This document shows positions 1 through 9,256 of a stretch of 15,564 nucleotides of DNA, one piece after another (the first letter of the stretch is position 1; each line of letters begins with the position of its first letter). Location: NCBI GenBank assembly GCA_017302355.1, contig JAFLDQ010000072.1, positions 1-15,564 on the forward strand, given 5' to 3'. The notes below the pieces were generated by a model, which saw only the letters and a program-made list of their open reading frames with translations, searched no databases and was not told where the DNA came from. The position numbers and the translations under genes are program-made. Origin of the DNA: Dechloromonas sp. Lineage in GTDB: Bacteria; Pseudomonadota; Gammaproteobacteria; Burkholderiales; Rhodocyclaceae.

Positions 1-111
1 GAAGGCAACGTTCAGGATGTGGATCTGCTCCGGCAGGATGTGGTTCTTGAAGCGGTCGGGGAAGACCATGATGTTGTCGAAGGCGAGCGAACCGCAGATC
101 AGGGTGGTCAT
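1..111 (-). CDS. PfkB-family carbohydrate (adenosine-like) kinase, N-terminal fragment
   Basis: Only the first 37 codons are in the window; the rest runs off the left edge. The visible start reads MTTLICGSLAFDNIMVF and continues FPDRFKNHILPEQIHILNVAF. This is the beginning of the PfkB/ribokinase-type sugar kinases that commonly lie at this point in betaproteobacterial genomes. Family members phosphorylate sugars or nucleosides with ATP in the cytoplasm; the substrate cannot be told from this fragment. The ATG lies 8 nt after the stop of the DUF3426 gene, so the two are probably cotranscribed. The upstream ribosome binding site is weak (GAGA). Confidence 0.75.
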   Translation of the reverse strand, partial: MTTLICGSLAFDNIMVFPDRFKNHILPEQIHILNVAF

Positions 112-119
112 GACGAATC

Positions 120-1487
120 TCAGGGATAGAAAAGGTAGAGCTTGTAACCTGTTGCGCCCAGCCCCCTGGCGTCGAGCCAGAGGCGGACGGGGATCTCCGC
201 GGCGCCGGGAAAGAAGGCCAGGTCGCTGTCGGGCGGCAGGTAATCGGCGGCGGTCAGGATGCGACGGGCGACCGCGGTATCGTTGGCATCGACCAGTGTC
301 AGCTCGAGCGCCGGCCAGGCCTGGGCATAGGTTGCCTGATTGCGCAGCGTCGCCTGCAGGACGAAGAGCCCGCGAACGGCGTCCGACTGCAGGTCGGAAG
401 CCTCGATGCTGACCCGCTCGCTGTGCGCCGGTAGCGGCACGGCAATGCCGAGCGCTGCGAAAATCTCCTCGACGGCAGGAACGAAGCGTACCAGATCGCT
501 GCGGTAGTAGTGGGCAAGCTGGACCGCCAGAGAGGCCAGCAGGAGCACCAGGGCGACCATGAAGGGCCAGGCGGCGCGCTTGTGCACCGCGGTGCGGTCG
601 AGGGGGGCGGCTGCCCAGCGATTGTAGGCAGGCGTCTCGGCCATCTCGCGAACGGCGACCAGGCCTGCCTCGCGCGCGGCCTGGAGTGAGTCCTCGACGG
701 GTTCCGGAACTTCTTCCGCTTCCCTTTCCATCCCGGTTGCGGTCGACCCCGGACTGGAGCCGATTTCCGCAGCAGCCTTCTCATCGCGGCCGGCCACTTC
801 CGGGTCCGGCCCGGCGACGACGGCGTCGCGCACGGTCCCTTCGACGGCAAGCGCGCCTCCCGCGGAATCCACATCATCCGCAATGTTCCCGGAGGCGACG
901 GATTCCTCGACCGTTTCCGCGGGCTGCCCGGCTTCGTTGTCGGGCTCGGGTTCGGGCTCGGGTTCGGGCTCGGGTTCGGGCTCGGGTTCGGGCTCGGGTT
1001 CGGGCTCGGGTTCGGGCTCGGGTTCGGGCTCGGGTTCCGGTTCGGCTTCCGGTTCCGGTTCCGGTTCGGGTTCCGGTTCGGGTTCCGGTTCGGGTTCCGG
1101 TTCGGGTTCCGGTTCGGGTTCCGGTTCCGGTTCCGGTTCCGGTTCCGGTTCCGGTTCCGGTTCGGGTTCCGGTTCGGGTTCGGGCTCGGGTTCGGGCTCG
1201 GGTTCCGGCTCCGCCGGTTCCGGCGCCACGACCGCTTCGCGGTCGGGCGCTCCTGTCTGGCCAAGGGCATCGGCAAGGCGCGCGGATGCCCGCTGGAGCG
1301 CCGAAGCCTCCACCGCTCCGGCCGGCGCCGCGACGGGTGGCGACACTCTCAGCGTATCGTCGATCAGCTGGTCAAAGGCGTTGAAGACGCACTGGCAATA
1401 GCCGCATTTGACCTTCCCGGCCTTGGCCCGCAGCTGGTCCGAAGTCACCCGGAAGACCGTGTTGCAGGCGGGGCAGCGGGTGCGCAT
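120..1487 (-). CDS. Zinc-ribbon/DUF3426 inner-membrane protein with a giant Glu-Pro repeat
   Basis: Predicted 455 aa. The start chosen is the ATG overlapping the prmA stop (TGATG, one shared base), because the zinc ribbon begins right there; an upstream in-frame start would lie inside prmA. Domains in order: an MJ0042-type zinc ribbon with C5-x2-C8 and C28-x2-C31; an acidic, Pro-rich linker; residues 93-182 made of 45 dipeptides (44 Glu-Pro, one Glu-Ala); a further acidic linker; one membrane helix at about 306-326 ([16 protein letters not shown]); and a C-terminal DUF3426 domain ending GYKLYLFYP. The layout predicts a cytoplasmic zinc ribbon and a periplasmic C-terminal domain. Function of the family is unknown. 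Position after prmA is common in betaproteobacteria. The length of the repeat is unusual. Confidence 0.88.
   Translation of the reverse strand: MRTRCPACNTVFRVTSDQLRAKAGKVKCGYCQCVFNAFDQLIDDTLRVSPPVAAPAGAVEASALQRASARLADALGQTGAPDREAVVAPEPAEPEPEPEPEPEPEPEPEPEPEPEPEPEPEPEPEPEPEPEPEPEPEPEPEPEPEPEAEPEPEPEPEPEPEPEPEPEPEPEPEPEPEPEPEPDNEAGQPAETVEESVASGNIADDVDSAGGALAVEGTVRDAVVAGPDPEVAGRDEKAAAEIGSSPGSTATGMEREAEEVPEPVEDSLQAAREAGLVAVREMAETPAYNRWAAAPLDRTAVHKRAAWPFMVALVLLLASLAVQLAHYYRSDLVRFVPAVEEIFAALGIAVPLPAHSERVSIEASDLQSDAVRGLFVLQATLRNQATYAQAWPALELTLVDANDTAVARRILTAADYLPPDSDLAFFPGAAEIPVRLWLDARGLGATGYKLYLFYP
942..1211 (-). repeat. Hexanucleotide repeat encoding (Glu-Pro)n, 45 units
   Basis: There are 270 bases of uninterrupted 6-bp units inside the DUF3426 gene. 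On the plus strand they read GGGCTC, GGGTTC or CGGTTC. From 942 to about 1030 the GGGCTC and GGGTTC units alternate as a 12-bp higher-order unit. The middle is mostly CGGTTC mixed with GGGTTC, and the 12-bp pattern returns near 1180-1205. One unit near 1042 gives Glu-Ala. Because units are multiples of three, gain or loss keeps the reading frame. The patchwork of synonymous variants suggests growth by slippage or unequal recombination. Confidence 0.95.
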
Positions 1488-2377
1488 CAGGGCTTGGTTC
1501 CGGCCAGGCACACCCAGTCCTCGCAAAAATCGGCCACCTGCATCGGCAACCACTGGCCATAGATTGTCATGATCTCGTCCGCCTGTTCCCTGAGAATGCC
1601 CGACAGCACCAGCCGGCCGCCGCGCCGGACATGGGCGCAAATGGCCGGGGCAAGGAGGCGCAAGGGATTGGACAGGATGTTGGCCACGACCAGATCATAC
1701 GCGCCGGCAACCGGTTGCGCCGAGTCGTGAAACGTGGCCATCACCCCGTTCCGTTCCGCATTGGCCCGGGCCGCTTCCACCGCCAGCGGGTCGATATCGA
1801 CACCGGCGACGGTTCCGGCCCCGAGGCGGGCTGCCGCGATCGCCAGAATGCCCGATCCGCAGCCATAATCGAGAACCGAGCAGCCGGAGCGCACATTGCG
1901 TTCGAGCCATTCGAGGCAGAGGCGAGTCGTCGCATGCGAGCCCGTGCCGAAGGCCATTCCGGGGTCGAGAACGAGGTTGACCGCGGCAGGGTCCGGCGCC
2001 GCGTGCCAGGAAGGAACAATCCACAGGCGCTCCGATACGCGGATGGGATCGAACTGCGACTGGGTCAGTCGCACCCAGTTCTGCTCGGCGACTTCTTCGA
2101 CGGTCCATGCCGGCGCTCCGGCCAGACCGGCCGCGACGCTCGCCCTTGCCAGCAGGGCGCCGACATCGGCATCGGGCTCGAGCAGGGCAATGATCCGGGA
2201 ACGGTTCCAGCCCGACGAGACGATCGAACCCGGTTCGCCGAACTGCGGTCGTTCGTCCGGCGTTCCGGCGTCGGCATCCTCGATGCTGGCGGAGAGCGCC
2301 CCGACATCGAGAAGCGCGTCGCACACCGGCTCGGCATGCGATGCGTCGGTCAGGAAACTGACGCTCTGCCAGCCCAT
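1487..2377 (-). CDS. prmA: Ribosomal protein L11 methyltransferase
   Basis: Predicted 296 aa, the usual PrmA length. PrmA is a cytoplasmic SAM-dependent enzyme that trimethylates ribosomal protein L11 at several amino groups. Visible features are the N-terminal substrate-recognition domain beginning [18 protein letters not shown], the family block [14 protein letters not shown] at 138-151, the SAM-binding motif [13 protein letters not shown] at 168-180, the acidic end of strand 2 (VDIDP, about 193-197), and the catalytic-region motif [12 protein letters not shown] at 228-239. It starts 3 nt after the accC stop and its stop shares one base with the next start, which indicates translational coupling within the acc operon. 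No anomaly was seen. Confidence 0.96.
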   Translation of the reverse strand: MGWQSVSFLTDASHAEPVCDALLDVGALSASIEDADAGTPDERPQFGEPGSIVSSGWNRSRIIALLEPDADVGALLARASVAAGLAGAPAWTVEEVAEQNWVRLTQSQFDPIRVSERLWIVPSWHAAPDPAAVNLVLDPGMAFGTGSHATTRLCLEWLERNVRSGCSVLDYGCGSGILAIAAARLGAGTVAGVDIDPLAVEAARANAERNGVMATFHDSAQPVAGAYDLVVANILSNPLRLLAPAICAHVRRGGRLVLSGILREQADEIMTIYGQWLPMQVADFCEDWVCLAGTKP

Positions 2378-2380
2378 CGC

Positions 2381-3739
2381 CTATGTCTTGACTTCGCCCT
2401 TTTCGGCGAGCTTCTTCTCAAGGTAGTGAATGCTCGTGCCGCCCTCGACGAAGCGCCCATCCTGCATCAGTTCCTGATGGAGCGGGATATTGGTCTTGAT
2501 GCCCTCGATCCCCATTTCCGACAGCGCAATGCGCATGCGGCGAATCGCCTGCTCACGCGTGTCGCCGTAGGCGATCACCTTGCCGACCATCGAGTCGTAA
2601 TGCGAAGGGACCGTATAGCCCTGGTAGATGTGCGAGTCGACGCGGATTCCCGGCCCGCCGGGCGGATGATAGAACGCGATCTTGCCGGGACAGGGAACGA
2701 ACGTGAAGGGATCTTCGGCGTTGATCCGGCATTCGATGGCATGGCCGCGGAACGTGACATCCTTCTGCCGATAGCGCAGTTTCTCGCCGGCGGCGACCCG
2801 GATCTGTTCCTGGACGATGTCGATGCCGGTAATCGCCTCGGTCACCGGGTGCTCGACCTGAACGCGCGTGTTCATCTCGATGAAGAAGAACTCGCCGTTT
2901 TCGTAGAGGAATTCAAAGGTGCCGGCGCCACGGTAACCGATCTTGCGGCAGGCATCGGCACAGCGTTCGCCGATGCGGCTGATCAGGCGGGCCGGGATGT
3001 GCGGCGCCGGCGCCTCCTCGACCACCTTCTGATGGCGGCGCTGCATCGAGCAGTCGCGTTCGCCGAGATAGACGGCATTGCGGAACTGGTCGGCGAGAAT
3101 CTGGATCTCCACGTGGCGCGGGTTCTCCAGATACTTCTCCATATACACCATCGGGTTGGCGAATGCCGCCTGCGCCTCGGCACGGGTCATCTGCACCGCG
3201 CTGACCAGCGCCGCTTCCGTATGAACCACGCGCATGCCGCGCCCGCCGCCGCCGCCGGCCGCCTTGATGATCACCGGATAGCCGACCAGCCGGGCCATCC
3301 GCACGATTTCTCTGGGGTCTTCCGGCAATGCGCCGTCGGAGCCGGGCACGCACGGAACGCCGGCAGCCTTCATCGCGTCCTTGGCGGACACCTTGTCGCC
3401 CATCAGGCGAATGGTGTCGGCGCGCGGGCCGATGAAGACAAAGCCGGACGACTCGACCCTCTCGGCAAAATCGGCGTTTTCCGAAAGAAAGCCGTAACCG
3501 GGATGGATCGCCTCGGCATCGGTCACTTCGGCCGCTGAAATGATCGCCGGGATGTTCAGGTAACTCAGGGCCGACTGTGGCGGGCCGATGCACACCGACT
3601 CGTCGGCCAGCTTGACATACTTGGCTTCGCGATCCGCCTCGGAATGGACGACGACGGTCTTGATGCCCAGTTCGCGACAGGCGCGCTGAACGCGCAAGGC
3701 AATTTCGCCCCGGTTGGCGATCAGGATCTTTCCGAACAT
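2381..3739 (-). CDS. accC: Acetyl-CoA carboxylase, biotin carboxylase subunit
   Basis: Predicted 452 aa, normal length. AccC carboxylates the biotin on AccB using ATP and bicarbonate, the first half of the committed step of fatty acid synthesis. The N-terminal biotin-carboxylase domain starts [17 protein letters not shown]. The ATP-grasp glycine-rich loop [10 protein letters not shown] lies at 160-169. Catalytic residues fall at the E. coli positions: K116, K159, C230 and K238 in [12 protein letters not shown]288 in FFIEMN, and R292 in NTRVQVEH. The gene begins 7 nt after the accB stop, as in the standard accBC pair, and is followed by prmA. Confidence 0.98.
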   Translation of the reverse strand: MFGKILIANRGEIALRVQRACRELGIKTVVVHSEADREAKYVKLADESVCIGPPQSALSYLNIPAIISAAEVTDAEAIHPGYGFLSENADFAERVESSGFVFIGPRADTIRLMGDKVSAKDAMKAAGVPCVPGSDGALPEDPREIVRMARLVGYPVIIKAAGGGGGRGMRVVHTEAALVSAVQMTRAEAQAAFANPMVYMEKYLENPRHVEIQILADQFRNAVYLGERDCSMQRRHQKVVEEAPAPHIPARLISRIGERCADACRKIGYRGAGTFEFLYENGEFFFIEMNTRVQVEHPVTEAITGIDIVQEQIRVAAGEKLRYRQKDVTFRGHAIECRINAEDPFTFVPCPGKIAFYHPPGGPGIRVDSHIYQGYTVPSHYDSMVGKVIAYGDTREQAIRRMRIALSEMGIEGIKTNIPLHQELMQDGRFVEGGTSIHYLEKKLAEKGEVKT

Positions 3740-3746
3740 GATCCGT

Positions 3747-4196
3747 TCAGCCGATTACGAACAGTGGCGCGCCAAACTCGACCGGTTCGCCGTTGTCGAT
3801 GAGAATCGCCTTGATGACACCGGAGGCATCGGCTTCGATCTCGTTGAGGAGTTTCATGGCTTCGATGATGCACAGGGTATCGCCTTCCTTGACCACCTGG
3901 CCGACCTGGACAAAGGCCTCGGCTCCGGGCGAAGGAGCCCGGTAGAACGTGCCGACCATCGGCGACTTGACGACGTGCCCATCCGGAACATCATCCTCGT
4001 CGTCGACATTCACCGACGAGGCGGCCGGCGTGGCGCCCGGAAGCGCCACGGAAGCGGCATACTGCTGCGGCGGGGCGGCCGGCGCACCGTAGTTCTTGGC
4101 GATGCGTACCCTTTCCTCGCCTTCGGTCACCTCGAGTTCGGTAATTCCCGATTCCTGGACGAGATCGATGAGTTTCTTCAGTTTGCGCAGATCCAT
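3747..4196 (-). CDS. accB: Biotin carboxyl carrier protein of acetyl-CoA carboxylase
   Basis: Predicted 149 aa. AccB carries the biotin that AccC carboxylates and the AccAD carboxyltransferase unloads onto acetyl-CoA. The start [18 protein letters not shown] was chosen over an in-frame upstream TTG because it matches the family N-terminus and has AGAAGGGAG 6 nt before the ATG. An Ala/Pro-rich linker (about 36-65) leads to the C-terminal biotinyl domain. That domain contains the thumb-type segment [22 protein letters not shown] and the biotinylation site [11 protein letters not shown], with K115 the acceptor lysine. The 5' leader between aroQ and accB contains a strong hairpin (see 4214-4232). 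Confidence 0.98.
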   Translation of the reverse strand: MDLRKLKKLIDLVQESGITELEVTEGEERVRIAKNYGAPAAPPQQYAASVALPGATPAASSVNVDDEDDVPDGHVVKSPMVGTFYRAPSPGAEAFVQVGQVVKEGDTLCIIEAMKLLNEIEADASGVIKAILIDNGEPVEFGAPLFVIG

Positions 4197-4213
4197 TGAG
4201 ACTCCCTTCTGAT

Positions 4214-4232
4214 TTGCGTCGATCCGACGCAA
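4214..4232 (-). promoter_or_regulatory. Stem-loop in the accB leader
   Basis: TTGCGTCG and CGACGCAA form a perfect 8-bp stem around a 3-nt loop, 17 nt before the accB start and just ahead of its ribosome binding site. A smaller stem (CGGC-GATT-GCCG, 4237-4248) precedes it. No U-tract follows on the minus strand, so it does not look like an intrinsic terminator. It could be an RNA processing or stability element, or could modulate accB translation. Only the structure is seen; the role is inferred. Confidence 0.45.
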
Positions 4233-4250
4233 TGTCCGGCGATTGCCGTG

Positions 4251-4730
4251 TTATTCGCTGCAGATTTTGTTGACCAGATACTCGAGCGCCAGGAGATAGC
4301 CCTCATGACCGAGGCCGGAGATCACCCCCATGGCCAGGTCGGAAAAGTGGGAATGATGCCGGAAGGGCTCCCGTGCATGGACATTCGAGAGATGCACCTC
4401 GATGAACGGGATCGCCACCGCCGCCAGCGCATCGCGCAACGCAATGCTGGTGTGTGTGTACGCCGCCGGATTGATGATGATGGCGCGCACCCCCTGCTCG
4501 CGTGCCGCGTGAATGCGCTCGATCAGTGCGCCTTCATGGTTGCTCTGGAAGGTCTCGAGTTCGACGTTGGCGCCTTCCGCCAGGCGCGCAAGCGCCAGGT
4601 TGATGTCCGACAGCGTCACGTGACCGTAGTGTTCGGGCTCGCGGATCCCCAGCAGGTTCAGGTTGGGGCCATGCATCACCAGGACTCGGGGTTTGTCGAC
4701 CGGCACGCTATCGGATTTTCGCTTCGTCAT
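4251..4730 (-). CDS. aroQ: Type II 3-dehydroquinate dehydratase
   Basis: Predicted 159 aa. This cytoplasmic enzyme catalyses the third step of the shikimate pathway, 3-dehydroquinate to 3-dehydroshikimate, by the type II mechanism. Motifs present: [18 protein letters not shown] (19-36) with the catalytic Tyr at 35, [14 protein letters not shown] (61-74), [16 protein letters not shown] (87-102), and [17 protein letters not shown] (111-127) with catalytic His113. The ATG at 4730 gives a slightly long N-terminus ([18 protein letters not shown]). The internal Met at residue 19 is conserved and would give a shorter protein. No strong Shine-Dalgarno sequence precedes either. Placement before accB is a common betaproteobacterial arrangement. 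Confidence 0.95.
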   Translation of the reverse strand: MTKRKSDSVPVDKPRVLVMHGPNLNLLGIREPEHYGHVTLSDINLALARLAEGANVELETFQSNHEGALIERIHAAREQGVRAIIINPAAYTHTSIALRDALAAVAIPFIEVHLSNVHAREPFRHHSHFSDLAMGVISGLGHEGYLLALEYLVNKICSE

Positions 4731-4785
4731 GCCCGCAAGTTTGCCGCAAATCGCCGCAATTTGTCCAGTCGACTCGAGGAGCGGC

Positions 4786-5376
4786 CTATTCCCGGAGCAA
4801 GGCGCGCAATGCGTCGGCGCGGATGCGCTCACGCGGCCGGCCATCACGCTGTTTCATCGCCATGCGCTCCATCTGTGGCGGAAAGATCACCAGATTGGCT
4901 TCGGCGGTATCCGTCTCCATGACCAGGACCGCTTCGGCACGCTCGTTGCGCGGGTTGGCATGCTCGAATGCGATGCCGTGATTGAGCAGGAAGATCTCGA
5001 CTTCCTTGGCGCTGTCGGCGAACAGGAGGATGTCGATCGGTGAATGCTCGCCGGCCGTTCCATCGAGAACCGGGCCGGCCAGATGAGGCGCATAGTCGGC
5101 AAGCAGTTCCAGCAGATTCAGCGCGCTCCGGCGCATGGCCCGAATCACCTCCGGATGGGCCTCTTCCTGATAGAGACTGCGGTAGGCCCGCAACTCCGCC
5201 TCGACCTCGGCATTGTCCGGATAGGCGGCATGTTCCGGCAGACCCAACTGGCGCGCCGCCTTGCGCTTGGCGTGATGGTAGTCGGTGATGCCATTCTCCG
5301 CCATCAGGCGGGCAGCGGCGCTGGCAATGCTGGCTCGGACGCCGCTGCTAGGACGGGGCCGTTCATGACGGGACAT
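4786..5376 (-). CDS. Uncharacterised protein, possibly nucleotidyltransferase-like, divergent from mpl
   Basis: Predicted 196 aa; I do not recognise a named family. The N-terminal half is basic and helical ([29 protein letters not shown], spread over about 17-45). The middle contains [39 protein letters not shown], whose Gly...Ser-x-x-Asp-like run before a hydrophobic strand recalls the nucleotidyltransferase fold. That resemblance is weak and I could not confirm a full set of metal-binding Asp residues. The C-terminus is [20 protein letters not shown]. The ATG at 5376 was chosen; an in-frame TTG at 5391 adds five residues and would leave almost no leader after the predicted promoter. It is transcribed away from mpl and ends 55 nt before aroQ, so it may be cotranscribed with the aroQ-acc genes. 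Confidence 0.75.
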   Translation of the reverse strand: MSRHERPRPSSGVRASIASAAARLMAENGITDYHHAKRKAARQLGLPEHAAYPDNAEVEAELRAYRSLYQEEAHPEVIRAMRRSALNLLELLADYAPHLAGPVLDGTAGEHSPIDILLFADSAKEVEIFLLNHGIAFEHANPRNERAEAVLVMETDTAEANLVIFPPQMERMAMKQRDGRPRERIRADALRALLRE

Positions 5377-5393
5377 GGGAAAAGCGATCAAGG

Positions 5394-5412
5394 TAGAATC
5401 GCCCTCATTCTA
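5394..5412. promoter_or_regulatory. Overlapping divergent -10 elements for mpl and the 4786-5376 gene
   Basis: TAGAAT at 5394-5399 on the plus strand and TAGAAT at 5412-5407 on the minus strand form a 6-bp inverted repeat with a 7-nt spacer. Each is five of six matches to a sigma-70 -10 box. The plus-strand box would start mpl RNA near 5406, 22 nt before its ATG, with a poor -35 (GGGACA at 5370-5375, 18-nt spacing). The minus-strand box would start RNA near 5400, 24 nt before the ATG at 5376. The overlap implies that the two promoters compete. Prediction by eye only. Confidence 0.45.
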
Positions 5413-5427
5413 TCGGGTCCAGGCGAC

Positions 5428-6774
5428 ATGCACATTCATATTCTGGGTATCTGCGGCACCTTCATGGGCGGCGTCGCGCAACTGGCGGCGGCTTCCGGGC
5501 ACAAGGTCACCGGGTGCGACGCCAATGTTTATCCGCCGATGAGCGACCAGTTGCGCGCCGCCGGCGTCGACCTGATCGAGGGTTTCGACGCCGGCCAACT
5601 GGCCCTGCAACCCGACGCCTTCCTCATCGGCAACGCGATCTCGCGCGGCAATCCGCTGCTCGAAGCCATACTCGACCAGAACCTGCCCTATGTTTCCGGT
5701 CCGCAGTGGCTGGCCGAGCACGTATTGCGGGGCCGCTGGGTGCTCGGCGTCGCCGGCACGCATGGCAAGACCACCACCGCCGCGATGCTGGCGTGGATCC
5801 TCGAGGATGCGGGTCTGCTGCCCGGCTTCCTGATCGGCGGGGTGCCGATGAACTTCCCGGTCTCGGCGCGCCTCGGCAGCACGCCGTTCTTCGTCATCGA
5901 GGCCGATGAATACGACACCGCGTTCTGCGACAAGCGGTCCAAGTTCGTGCATTACCGGCCGCGAACCGTGGTCCTGAACAATCTCGAATTCGATCATGCC
6001 GACATTTTTGACGATCTTGCAGCGATCGAGACGCAATTCCACCATCTTGTGCGAACCCTTCCGGGCAACGGGCTGATCGTCTCCAACGCCGCGGAGCAGT
6101 GCCTGGAGCGCGTCCTGAAACGCGGATGCTGGACGCCGGTCGAGCGGTTCAACGATCCGTCCGGGTACCGGGTCAGCGGCGACGATGCCAGCGGCGAACT
6201 CGTTCTGCATTCCCGGCAGGGTGAACTCGGGCGCATCGTCTGGGCACTTTCGGGCGAGCACAACCGCGCCAACGCCTGCGCCGCCCTGCTTGCCGCCCGC
6301 CATGCCGGGGTGCCGCTCGACAAGGGCATGGAAGCGCTATCGCGTTTCGTCAACGTCAAGCGGCGGATGGAGGTTCGCGGAACCGTCCGCGAGGTAACGG
6401 TGTACGACGATTTCGCCCACCATCCGACCGCCGTCGCGACGACCGTCGCCGGGCTGCGCCGCCGGGTCGGGCGAGCGCGCATCATTGCCGTGCTCGAGCC
6501 ACGCTCGAACACGATGAAGCTCGGCGTCATGAAGAGCCGGCTGCCCGGCAGTCTCGCCGAATCGGATGCGGTCTTCTGTTATGCCGCCAACCTCGGATGG
6601 GATGCCCGCGAGGCGCTGGCGCCGCTGGGAGCCAAGGCGGTCGTCGACGACGATCTCGACCGGCTGGTGCGAACGATCGTCGCCGACGCCCGTCCCGGCG
6701 ACCACGTTCTGGTGATGAGCAACGGCGGGTTCGGCGGCATTCACGGCAAGCTGCTGGCCGCGCTGGCTGGCTGA
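5428..6774 (+). CDS. mpl: UDP-N-acetylmuramate:L-alanyl-gamma-D-glutamyl-meso-diaminopimelate ligase
   Basis: Predicted 448 aa, normal for Mpl. The enzyme reattaches recovered murein tripeptide to UDP-MurNAc with ATP, so cell-wall peptide is recycled in the cytoplasm. The start MHIHILGICGTFMGGVAQLA matches the family N-terminus and follows AGGCGAC. The frame is open further upstream, but that part overlaps the divergent gene and is not conserved. Visible motifs: the UDP-binding N-terminal Rossmann segment with VTGCDANVYPPMS, the ATP loop VAGTHGKTTT (108-117), the Mur-ligase block FFVIEADEYDTAFCDKRSKF, NNLEFDHADIFDDL, and the C-terminal domain with YDDFAHHPTAV and EPRSNTMKLGVM. It is convergent with maeB. 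Confidence 0.97.
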   Translation: MHIHILGICGTFMGGVAQLAAASGHKVTGCDANVYPPMSDQLRAAGVDLIEGFDAGQLALQPDAFLIGNAISRGNPLLEAILDQNLPYVSGPQWLAEHVLRGRWVLGVAGTHGKTTTAAMLAWILEDAGLLPGFLIGGVPMNFPVSARLGSTPFFVIEADEYDTAFCDKRSKFVHYRPRTVVLNNLEFDHADIFDDLAAIETQFHHLVRTLPGNGLIVSNAAEQCLERVLKRGCWTPVERFNDPSGYRVSGDDASGELVLHSRQGELGRIVWALSGEHNRANACAALLAARHAGVPLDKGMEALSRFVNVKRRMEVRGTVREVTVYDDFAHHPTAVATTVAGLRRRVGRARIIAVLEPRSNTMKLGVMKSRLPGSLAESDAVFCYAANLGWDAREALAPLGAKAVVDDDLDRLVRTIVADARPGDHVLVMSNGGFGGIHGKLLAALAG

Positions 6775-6778
6775 ACGT

Positions 6779-6812
6779 GCGGCGGCGCGTCGCGACGGGC
6801 GATTGCCGCCGC
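6779..6812. terminator. Possible hairpin between convergent mpl and maeB
   Basis: GCGGCGGC at 6779-6786 and GCCGCCGC at 6805-6812 form a perfect 8-bp GC stem with an 18-nt loop, 5 nt after the mpl stop and 22 nt from the maeB stop. Neither side has a clear T-tract. It may be a shared non-canonical terminator or simply the result of GC-rich composition. Confidence 0.3.
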
Positions 6813-6834
6813 CTGGAGGGCCGCCCCTCGTGTA

Positions 6835-9111
6835 TCAGTGCTCCAGCGACTCGACGACAGCCAGCGCGGTCATGTTGACCAGACGGCGCACCGTCGATGT
6901 CGAGGTCATGACATGGACCGGACGGGCCGCGCCGAGCAGAATCGGGCCGATGGTCACGCCCTCGCCGCCGGTCATCTTGAGCAGATTGAAGGCGATGTTC
7001 GCGGCGTCGATGTTTGGCATGACGAGCAGGTTGGCTTCGCCCTTGAGCGGGGACTCGGGGTTCGCTTCGCGACGGATGTCGTCCGACAGCGCCGAATCGC
7101 CGCGCATTTCACCGTCGATCTCGAGATCATGGGGAGACCTCGCGCACAGCAAGGCGGCGGCACGGCCCATCTTGCGCGCCGATTCCGATGAACTGGACCC
7201 GAAGTTCGAGTGCGAGAGCAGCGCCACCTTGGGGTGGATGCCGAAGCGCCTGACCTGGTCGGCGGCAGTCAGCGTCATCTCGGCAACTTCCTCGGCGCTC
7301 GGGTTGTCGTTGATATGCGTGTCGCAGATGAACAGCGAGCGTCCCGGCAGCATCAGGTAATCCATTGCCGCGAGAGTCTGGACTCCCGGGCGCTTGCCGA
7401 TGACCTGGCGGATCACCCCAAGGTGATGCTTGTACTGGCCGGTCATGCCACAGAGCAGACCGTCGGCGTAACCGAGCTTGAGCAGTATCGCGCCGATCAC
7501 TGTCGGCTTGCGGCGCAAGGCTTCCTTCGCCAGCGAGGGCGTCACGCCGTGGCGGACCATCAGTTTGTGATACGCCGTCCAGCATTCGCGATAGCGCTCG
7601 TCGGATTCCGGATTGACGATATCGAAATCGACACCCGGCCTGATGCGCAGATTGGCCCTTTCCAGCCGATGCTCGATGACGGAAGGCCGGCCGATCAGGA
7701 TGGGACGGGCGAAACGCTCCTCGACGACGATCTGGGCGGCGCGCAGCACCCGCTCGTCTTCTCCCTCGGCATAGATGATGCGCTTTCCCCGGGCCTGGCG
7801 GGCAGCCTGGAAGATGGCGCGCATGCCGACCCCCGTGTGATAGACGAACTCGGAGAGCCGCGCATCGTAGGCATGCCAGTCGGTGATCGGGCGCGTGGCG
7901 ACGCCCGAAGCGATGGCCGCCCGGGCCACGGCGGGTGCGATCCTGACGATCAGGCGCGGGTCGAAAGGCTTGGGAATCAGGTATTCCGGACCGAAGGACA
8001 ACTCATGCCCGGGATACGCCATGGCGACCTCGTCGGTGACTTCAGCCTCGGCCAGATCGGCGATCGCCCGGACGCTGGCCATCTTCATCTCCTCGGTGAT
8101 GCGGGTCGCGCCAACGTCGAGCGCGCCGCGAAAGATGAAGGGAAAGCAGAGAACGTTGTTGACCTGATTGACATAGTCGGAGCGCCCGGTGGCGATGATG
8201 ACGTCGGGGCGCACCTCGCGCGCCAGCTCCGGCATGATCTCCGGGATGGGGTTGGCCAGCGCGAAGACCATCGGCTTTTCGGCCATCCCGGCGACCATCT
8301 CCGGCTTCAGCACACCGGCGGCGGAAAGGCCGAGGAAGATGTCGGCGCCGACCATCGCGTCGCCCAGTGTGCGATCGGCGGTCTCGCGGGCATAGCGGGC
8401 CTTGGTGGGTTCCATGTTGGCGTCGCGACCGCGGTAAATCACGCCCTTGGAATCGCAGACGGTGACGTTCTCGCGGCTGACGCCGAGTTGGCACCACAGG
8501 TTGAGGCAGGAAATCGCGGCGGCGCCGGCGCCGGAACAGACGACCTTGACCTCCCCGATCTTCTTGCCGACGACTTTCAGGCCGTTCAGCATGGCGGCCG
8601 CGGAAATGATCGCCGTGCCGTGCTGGTCGTCATGGAAGACGGGAATGTTCATCCGTTCCTTGAGCTTCTCCTCGATGTAGAAGCACTCGGGCGCCTTGAT
8701 GTCTTCGAGATTGATGCCGCCCAGGGTCGGCTCCATCGCGGCGATGATGTCGATCAGCCGGTCCGGGTCGTTCTCGGCCAGTTCGATGTCGAAGACGTCG
8801 ATGCCGGCGAACTTCTTGAAGAGACAGCCCTTGCCTTCCATCACCGGCTTGGCCGCCAGCGGGCCGATGTTGCCCAGGCCAAGGACGGCGGTGCCGTTGG
8901 TGACGACGCCGACGAGGTTGGCGCGCGAGGTGTAGTCGGCGGCCGTCGCCGGATCGTCGGCGATCGCGTCGCAGGCGGCGGCGACCCCCGGCGAATAGGC
9001 AAGCGCGAGGTCGCGCTGATTGATCAGGCTCTTGGTGGGACGGACCGAGATCTTGCCCGGCGATGGCAGGCGATGATATTCAAGTGCGGCTTCGCGCAGA
9101 TCCTTTTCCAC
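6835..9111 (-). CDS. maeB: NADP-dependent malic enzyme (malic enzyme-phosphotransacetylase hybrid)
   Basis: Predicted 758 aa, the length of MaeB hybrids. It decarboxylates malate to pyruvate and makes NADPH. The start is the GTG at 9111, which has GGAGG 7 nt upstream and gives a standard N-terminus ([15 protein letters not shown]); the frame is open for 23 more codons but without a comparable site. The malic enzyme half (about 1-430) shows Y39 in LAYSPGV, K94 in MEGKG, the metal-site region LEDIKAPE (136-143) and DDQHGTA (161-167), and a nucleotide-binding GAGAAA loop at 194-199. The C-terminal part (about 435-758) is a phosphotransacetylase-like domain ([18 protein letters not shown]), in such hybrids usually regulatory (acetyl-CoA sensing) rather than catalytic. 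Confidence 0.97.
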   Translation of the reverse strand: MEKDLREAALEYHRLPSPGKISVRPTKSLINQRDLALAYSPGVAAACDAIADDPATAADYTSRANLVGVVTNGTAVLGLGNIGPLAAKPVMEGKGCLFKKFAGIDVFDIELAENDPDRLIDIIAAMEPTLGGINLEDIKAPECFYIEEKLKERMNIPVFHDDQHGTAIISAAAMLNGLKVVGKKIGEVKVVCSGAGAAAISCLNLWCQLGVSRENVTVCDSKGVIYRGRDANMEPTKARYARETADRTLGDAMVGADIFLGLSAAGVLKPEMVAGMAEKPMVFALANPIPEIMPELAREVRPDVIIATGRSDYVNQVNNVLCFPFIFRGALDVGATRITEEMKMASVRAIADLAEAEVTDEVAMAYPGHELSFGPEYLIPKPFDPRLIVRIAPAVARAAIASGVATRPITDWHAYDARLSEFVYHTGVGMRAIFQAARQARGKRIIYAEGEDERVLRAAQIVVEERFARPILIGRPSVIEHRLERANLRIRPGVDFDIVNPESDERYRECWTAYHKLMVRHGVTPSLAKEALRRKPTVIGAILLKLGYADGLLCGMTGQYKHHLGVIRQVIGKRPGVQTLAAMDYLMLPGRSLFICDTHINDNPSAEEVAEMTLTAADQVRRFGIHPKVALLSHSNFGSSSSESARKMGRAAALLCARSPHDLEIDGEMRGDSALSDDIRREANPESPLKGEANLLVMPNIDAANIAFNLLKMTGGEGVTIGPILLGAARPVHVMTSTSTVRRLVNMTALAVVESLEH

Positions 9112-9144
9112 GAACTTTCCTCCGGGTTTCTGCCATTGGGCGAA

Positions 9145-9180
9145 ACGCGCTAGATTACCGGAAAGCCTCCCGGGCGGCAA
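9145..9180 (-). promoter_or_regulatory. Putative maeB promoter
   Basis: On the minus strand, TTGCCG (9180-9175) is followed after exactly 17 nt by TAATCT (9157-9152). These are partial matches to sigma-70 -35 and -10 boxes. RNA would start near 9145, leaving a 33-nt leader containing the strong GGAGG ribosome binding site of maeB. Visual prediction. Confidence 0.4.
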
Positions 9181-9256
9181 AGCGTAATTATGAATTCCTG
9201 GGCTCGGAAACCGTACGCGAAAGCCAGCCTGATGGTTCGCGTCGCCGGATTCCCCA

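Noticed and set aside
883..1401. Plus-strand open frame encoding a long Gly-Ser repeat, and another frame encoding Arg-Val repeats
   Set aside because: These are the other readings of the hexanucleotide repeat inside the minus-strand DUF3426 gene, which has a recognisable zinc ribbon, membrane helix and C-terminal domain.
1631..3538. 635-codon plus-strand open frame
   Set aside because: It lies opposite prmA and accC, whose products are unmistakable. Its translation is Arg/Asp/Gly-rich antisense composition without any domain; such frames are expected at this GC content.
4739..4767. TGGACA-N18-CAAACT as an aroQ promoter
   Set aside because: The -10 part is poor and RNA would begin at the start codon. 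The surrounding TTGCGG repeats make chance similarity likely.
7210..9153. 647-codon plus-strand open frame
   Set aside because: Antisense to maeB throughout, with no recognisable motif.
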